Below, in pieces: positions 60,101-64,000 of a stretch of DNA of 64,000 bases. The notes under the pieces were generated by a model. The model worked only from the letters and a program-made list of their open reading frames with translations. It had not been told where the DNA came from and searched no databases. The stretch lies in NCBI RefSeq assembly GCF_001949145.1, contig NW_019091527.1, positions 351,999-415,998 on the forward strand, read 5' to 3'. Position 1 is the first letter of the stretch. Every line of letters begins with the position of its first letter. Source of the stretch: Acanthaster planci. Lineage: Eukaryota > Echinodermata > Asteroidea > Valvatida > Acanthasteridae. Position numbers and translations under genes: made by a program.

Positions 60101-63100
60101 GATGATTATTATTTTAAATCAGATTTGGCCAGAGAACACCGATCCCCTGAAGTTTGTGTATGAGGATGTTGCCATAGCAACCTACCTGATTGTTCTGTGG
60201 GAGCAAGAGCGGGTGGAGAAGGGGTTGAAGAGTCCCCAGTCCTTTGTTGACTTGGGCTGTGGCAACGGACTGCTGGTGCACATACTCAACGGTGAAGGGG
60301 TAAGTTATGGTATGTTGAAGGACGACTCTACGAAGCAGAATTAGAGTAAAAAAGATTGGAACATGTTTTTGGAGAATCAGAATGTACTTTTTTTTTAATT
60401 TAACCTTTTTTTTAATCTACTGTTATTGAAAATGCAGTGTTTTCTGAAATTTCCGAATTTGTGTAAAATTCATTTGTGCTGAAAAAGATTTCAGTCCATA
60501 CATAGTATTTCATTTGTGGAAATGAATTCCAAATTTGAAAAGCGCTCTTTCTTTGTTAACATTAGATTTAAAAACCCATTTGATTTGTTAAAACTGACGT
60601 CTGTTTCTCCAAAAACCATATTTCAAGCTATTTGACTTAATTCTGCTGGGCACTAATCCTTGCACATACATGCAGGTATAGACTAATATGCGAACAGTTT
60701 TAATGTCCGACTCAAATTATCACAATGAGTTGCAAGTCACCAGGGCAACATTTGATTTGAAGGCCTTTGAAAAGAATCTGACACAATGGAAAATCCCCAG
60801 GATTCTCCAACATTTTTCACCACATAATATCAAAATGAAAAAGCTGTGATTGCTTAAACTAAAATAACAATTTCAAAATGGTCTGAAGATTTCATTTTGT
60901 GTGGAACCCGATTATATATGATAAAGTTACGTTTTATTTCACGACTATTTTTTTAGTATCCTGGAAAGGGCATCGATTTGAGAAGAAGGAAGATTTGGGA
61001 CCTGTATGGACCAGAGACCCATCTGGAAGAGTGTTCTATAACTCCATCTGATACTTTCCTTTTCCCGGATTGTGATTGGCTGATTGGCAACCATTCAGAT
61101 GAGCTGACACCATGGATACCCGTTATGGCAGCAAGGTGTTACTTGGAGTGTTTTCTCTTGGGTTGGATTATTTGGGTCTGGTGAGGCTGAATGTGGTTGG
61201 GATGCTTGTATGGGATTGGGTTGGGCTGAGTTGGATCAGGTTGGATTTGATTGGATTGGGTTAGAGTATATAAGATTCGATTGGATTTGTTCGGGCTGGG
61301 TTGGATTGGGTTTGGTTCGGTACGTAGGATTGATTTGGTTGGGTTGGATTGGGCTAGGTTAGTCTGGATTGGGTTTGACTTGGTTGGATTTGGTTTGGTT
61401 TGGTTTGATTGGGTTGTATTGGGTTGTGTTGGGTTGTATTGGGTTAGGTTAGGTTGGAATTAGGTTAATTGAATTGTGTTTTATTTATTGCATTTGGCTA
61501 GGTTGATTTACTTTGGGTTTGTTAGGTTGCACAGGGGTTGATTGACTGATTTTGGGTTTTGCGCAGGATGTATTGGGTTTAGATTGACTTACTGATCAAA
61601 ATTCTAGCTTGGCTTCAATTGGATTACATTGATTTGCACTGAATCAGGTTGACATGCAGTAAATTGGATTACTTGTGTTCACACTGGGTTTGGATGGGTT
61701 AAAGCGGGCATTGAATGGAGAAGGCTTGGTCAGGTTCAGATTGAGTTCTTGTATGCCAGGCTGGCTTGAGTGTGAAAAGAAAGAACAACCCGGGAACAAC
61801 CCGGAACATCCCATAGCAACCCGGTTTCACCGGATAGCTATCATTCTTGCAGCCACCCCTGTAGCAGTGTGTTCTGAGCTTATATGCAAGTGGCCAACTC
61901 CATATTCACAGGTCGTCCTACTCAACCAGATACTTTGTCCTTCCCTGCTGCTTCCACGACTTTGACATGAAGTACATGAGGACCGACCAGACCAAGACCC
62001 AGTACCGTGCCTACCTGGACTTTGTTGAGGAAGTGGGGCAGGTGTGTGGCTTCCAAGTGCAAGAGGACACAATGAGAATCCCATCCACCAAAAGGGTGAG
62101 ACTGATTTCTGCCATTTTGCTGTAGTTTTTTTGGCCATCAGTGAGACTATCTCTCGATACTATCATATCTAGCAGGCAGATGTTATCCAGTAAGTTAATA
62201 TGTTTAAAAAAATGAATGTACTTACGGCGATGGCCAATAAAATGAAACATATACACATAGTAAAAAAACAAACTCTTCAATGTTTTGGAAGCGGGCACAA
62301 TTATGTGATGTGACATCTGTTTCTTCAGTAAGTTGGTATGTTGGACTTCATCATTCCGAGCCCTGTGTCATTTGTTTTCTGTGCTACAAAAGCCTATTTC
62401 CATGAAATCAACTTTAAGAAGGCCTTAGGCACACGTTTGTGTGTACATCAAATACATCTCAGGTGCTGCAGCATCACATCAATATGACTTTATGGAAATT
62501 AAATGTACACCACCCATACAACCCTGTACAGTTGAACCCCAATAATAAGGGGACCGTTGAAACAATATCAGTCTTATAGCAAGATAAATGTTAGGTCCAA
62601 AGTGTTATTTTCTTTCTATTACAAATAATACAAGGTCTCTGTAACAACAAGAAAATTTTTACAGTCCCAAAGACCTTGTTATAAAGGTGTTGGACTGTAT
62701 TGCATCACTTTCATTTAGGAGAACCTGATAGAAACTTTGTTTCCTTTGGGCTTTTTATTTTTTAACTGTATTTATTGTGTGTGTGTTTAATTTAATCTGT
62801 AAATTTTGATTCCTGAAAAATAAAGTAAATGTACAAATATCAATACGTCAACCTTGGACAGAGAGATCACCATTATGCACTTTAAAGTAGATTATTGAAT
62901 GGTATTTTAAATGCCAGTTTTATCACTTGTTTAGATATGCCAAATTGGAAGTCACAGAACCTATCCACGGGAGCAGTCAGAAGACATTCGTCAGCTGATC
63001 ACAAAATACATTACAAGCCGACGCGCACACAGAACTGCAACCGTCCATGATAAAGAAGTGGAGCTGGCTCAGGAGGGCACCTCATTAACATCTGAAAGAA

Positions 63101-63742
63101 ACGTCAGTGGCACCAGTGCCTCACCTTCTCAAGGACAAAGTGCCGGCTTAAGGTGCGGTAACCAGACTCACTGTCCAGAGTCTGACAGCAGAAGCAGCGA
63201 GGCCTCGTTGGTTCAGTGGGCCCCTCGTTTTCAGCCCCGCAAGAGAACTGAGCCGGTCCGGAACTGTGCCAAAGTGGACTATAACTTGAGGCAAAGGATC
63301 GTCAATGAGGTGGCACGTGCCATACTGACAGAGGCAGGCTCGGACGTTTCTGACAGTGCGAGAGACAGGAAAGAGAGGAAATTATGGAGGAAAGGAGGTA
63401 CTTGACTTAACTGTGTTACACTAGACTCTAAGGGTTCGGGCTGCCTGATTTTTCATCCATTTCATCTTATTCCTATCTCATTTGTATTTCTTCTGATGAG
63501 TTATCTTTGCCTTTAAAAACCAACATGTGGAAAAAATGAAGTCACGCGGAAAAACCGTCTTAAATGAAGTTCTTCAATTATTTTGAAAACTACTTTTCTG
63601 TGACAACTGCTTGTCTTTCTGTCAGGCTCTTTGACGTTTGCTGAGATTGCGAAACTCTTTGACAGTGACACCCTGAAAAACCTGAAGAGTGAATGCGGAG
63701 GCTTGAAGACTCTCCTCAAAAACTCCCACCAAGTTTTCCAAG
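57156..63742 (+). CDS. TRMT44: TRMT44, probable tRNA(Ser) Um44 2'-O-methyltransferase, 663 codons visible, 3' end beyond the window
   Basis: SAM-dependent enzyme related to yeast Trm44, which 2'-O-methylates U44 in tRNA-Ser; expected in the cytoplasm. Exons: 57156-57687, 58893-58998, 59314-59545, 60123-60299, 60957-61135, 61912-62095, 62935-63397, 63626-63742. Phases agree throughout. The start ATG sits in AAGCATGG (A at -3, G at +4). Landmarks: an N-terminal segment resembling the family's AVEIWLxKPxVVNRRL; FVYEDVAIATYL (301-312); SAM motif I DLGCGNG (333-339); GIDLRRRKIWD; IGNHSDELTPWIP (392-404); FVLPCCFHDFD; RIPSTKR; then SHRTYP and, after a variable linker, ECGGLKTLLKNSHQVF close to the edge. 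The family's C-terminal CCCH-like zinc finger would lie downstream, outside the window. Introns are 0.2-1.2 kb, much shorter than in the neighbouring gene. The donor of exon 5 (GTGTTA) is weak. Identification is firm; catalytic role is from the family. Confidence 0.93.
57706..57769. repeat. 64-bp inverted repeat with perfect 15-bp arms
   Basis: GCCTTTTTAAACATT (57706-57720) and AATGTTTAAAAAGGC (57755-57769) are perfect inverted copies, with a second nested pair GTCGG/CCGAC inside. It starts 18 bp after the exon 1 donor of TRMT44. Confidence 0.6.
61190..61475 (+). repeat. GGTTGGATTG-type degenerate minisatellite inside TRMT44 intron 5
   Basis: The plus strand is almost free of C and is made of variants of GGTTGGATTGGGTTGG with a period near 5-10 bp. 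The array fades rightward to about 61700. In the transcript it would be a G/U-rich stretch between exons 5 and 6. Runs of two to three G could allow G-quadruplexes. Confidence 0.7.
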
Positions 63743-64000
63743 GTAAAAGAAATGCGCCACTGTGATGCCTTAGTGTTTGTAAGGATGGGAAGTGCGTTTT
63801 AACTCTTGAGCTTCACCCTCTAAAAGACTATCAGTTGCTTACAAATCACTAACCTCAGTGCCTGAATTAACCCCTTCGTGCCCGATGACGGTAAGAGCCG
63901 CCGTAAAAATTGAGATCCTCAGCCCACTTTTCAGCTATTATTCTCGGCCCACGCTCGAGCGAACACAGTGAAAGAAGGCATACCCTGGCTCTTGTATGTA

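Overview
The window reads as nuclear DNA of an animal, most likely a marine invertebrate. Genes are split by introns with GT-AG borders, coding density is very low, and short non-autonomous DNA transposons and palindromic ACATGTA-type words are common. Exact phylum cannot be fixed from the sequence; a lancelet, hemichordate, echinoderm or similar genome would fit. I reconstructed three protein genes by joining exons with matching phases. Nothing prokaryotic, no CRISPR array, no rRNA gene and no intact tRNA gene was seen.

Layout. (1) 3882-10294, minus strand: the first four coding exons of a Musashi-family RNA-binding protein, covering essentially all of RRM1. The rest of the gene lies left of position 1 or is not recognisable in 1-3881. 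(2) 10295-22230: about 12 kb without a convincing gene, holding a possible enhancer-like motif cluster, an inverted-repeat element and a small transposon. (3) 22231-56764, minus strand: an eight-exon gene for a 373-residue multi-pass membrane protein that I do not recognise. Its last intron is 17.3 kb and, like the others, is loaded with mobile-element relics. (4) 57156-63742, plus strand: eight exons of TRMT44 (tRNA-Ser Um44 2'-O-methyltransferase), running off the right edge with 663 codons visible. Genes 3 and 4 are head to head, 391 bp apart between start codons, with YY1-like and ETS-like motifs between them.

Repeats. Several elements could be delimited by their termini: a Kolobok-like element and a piggyBac-like MITE (both with TTAA flanks), a Tc1/mariner-type element (TA flanks), two members of a family with GGGGCGGATCC-like ends (5-bp duplications), four fold-back elements, a 1-kb element ended by inverted arrays of a ~16-bp tandem repeat, and a dispersed pair in opposite orientation. 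There are also minisatellites (36-bp unit; a GGTTGGATTG-type array inside TRMT44) and several tRNA-like SINE fragments.

The three genes have no evident shared pathway beyond RNA biology for two of them: Musashi as a translational regulator and TRMT44 as a tRNA modifier. The most useful leads are the unrecognised membrane protein, the 1-kb element with terminal inverted arrays, and the nested-hairpin repeat at 31371-31505. Exon coordinates were derived by hand from splice consensus, phase and remembered family sequence, and should be checked against transcripts.
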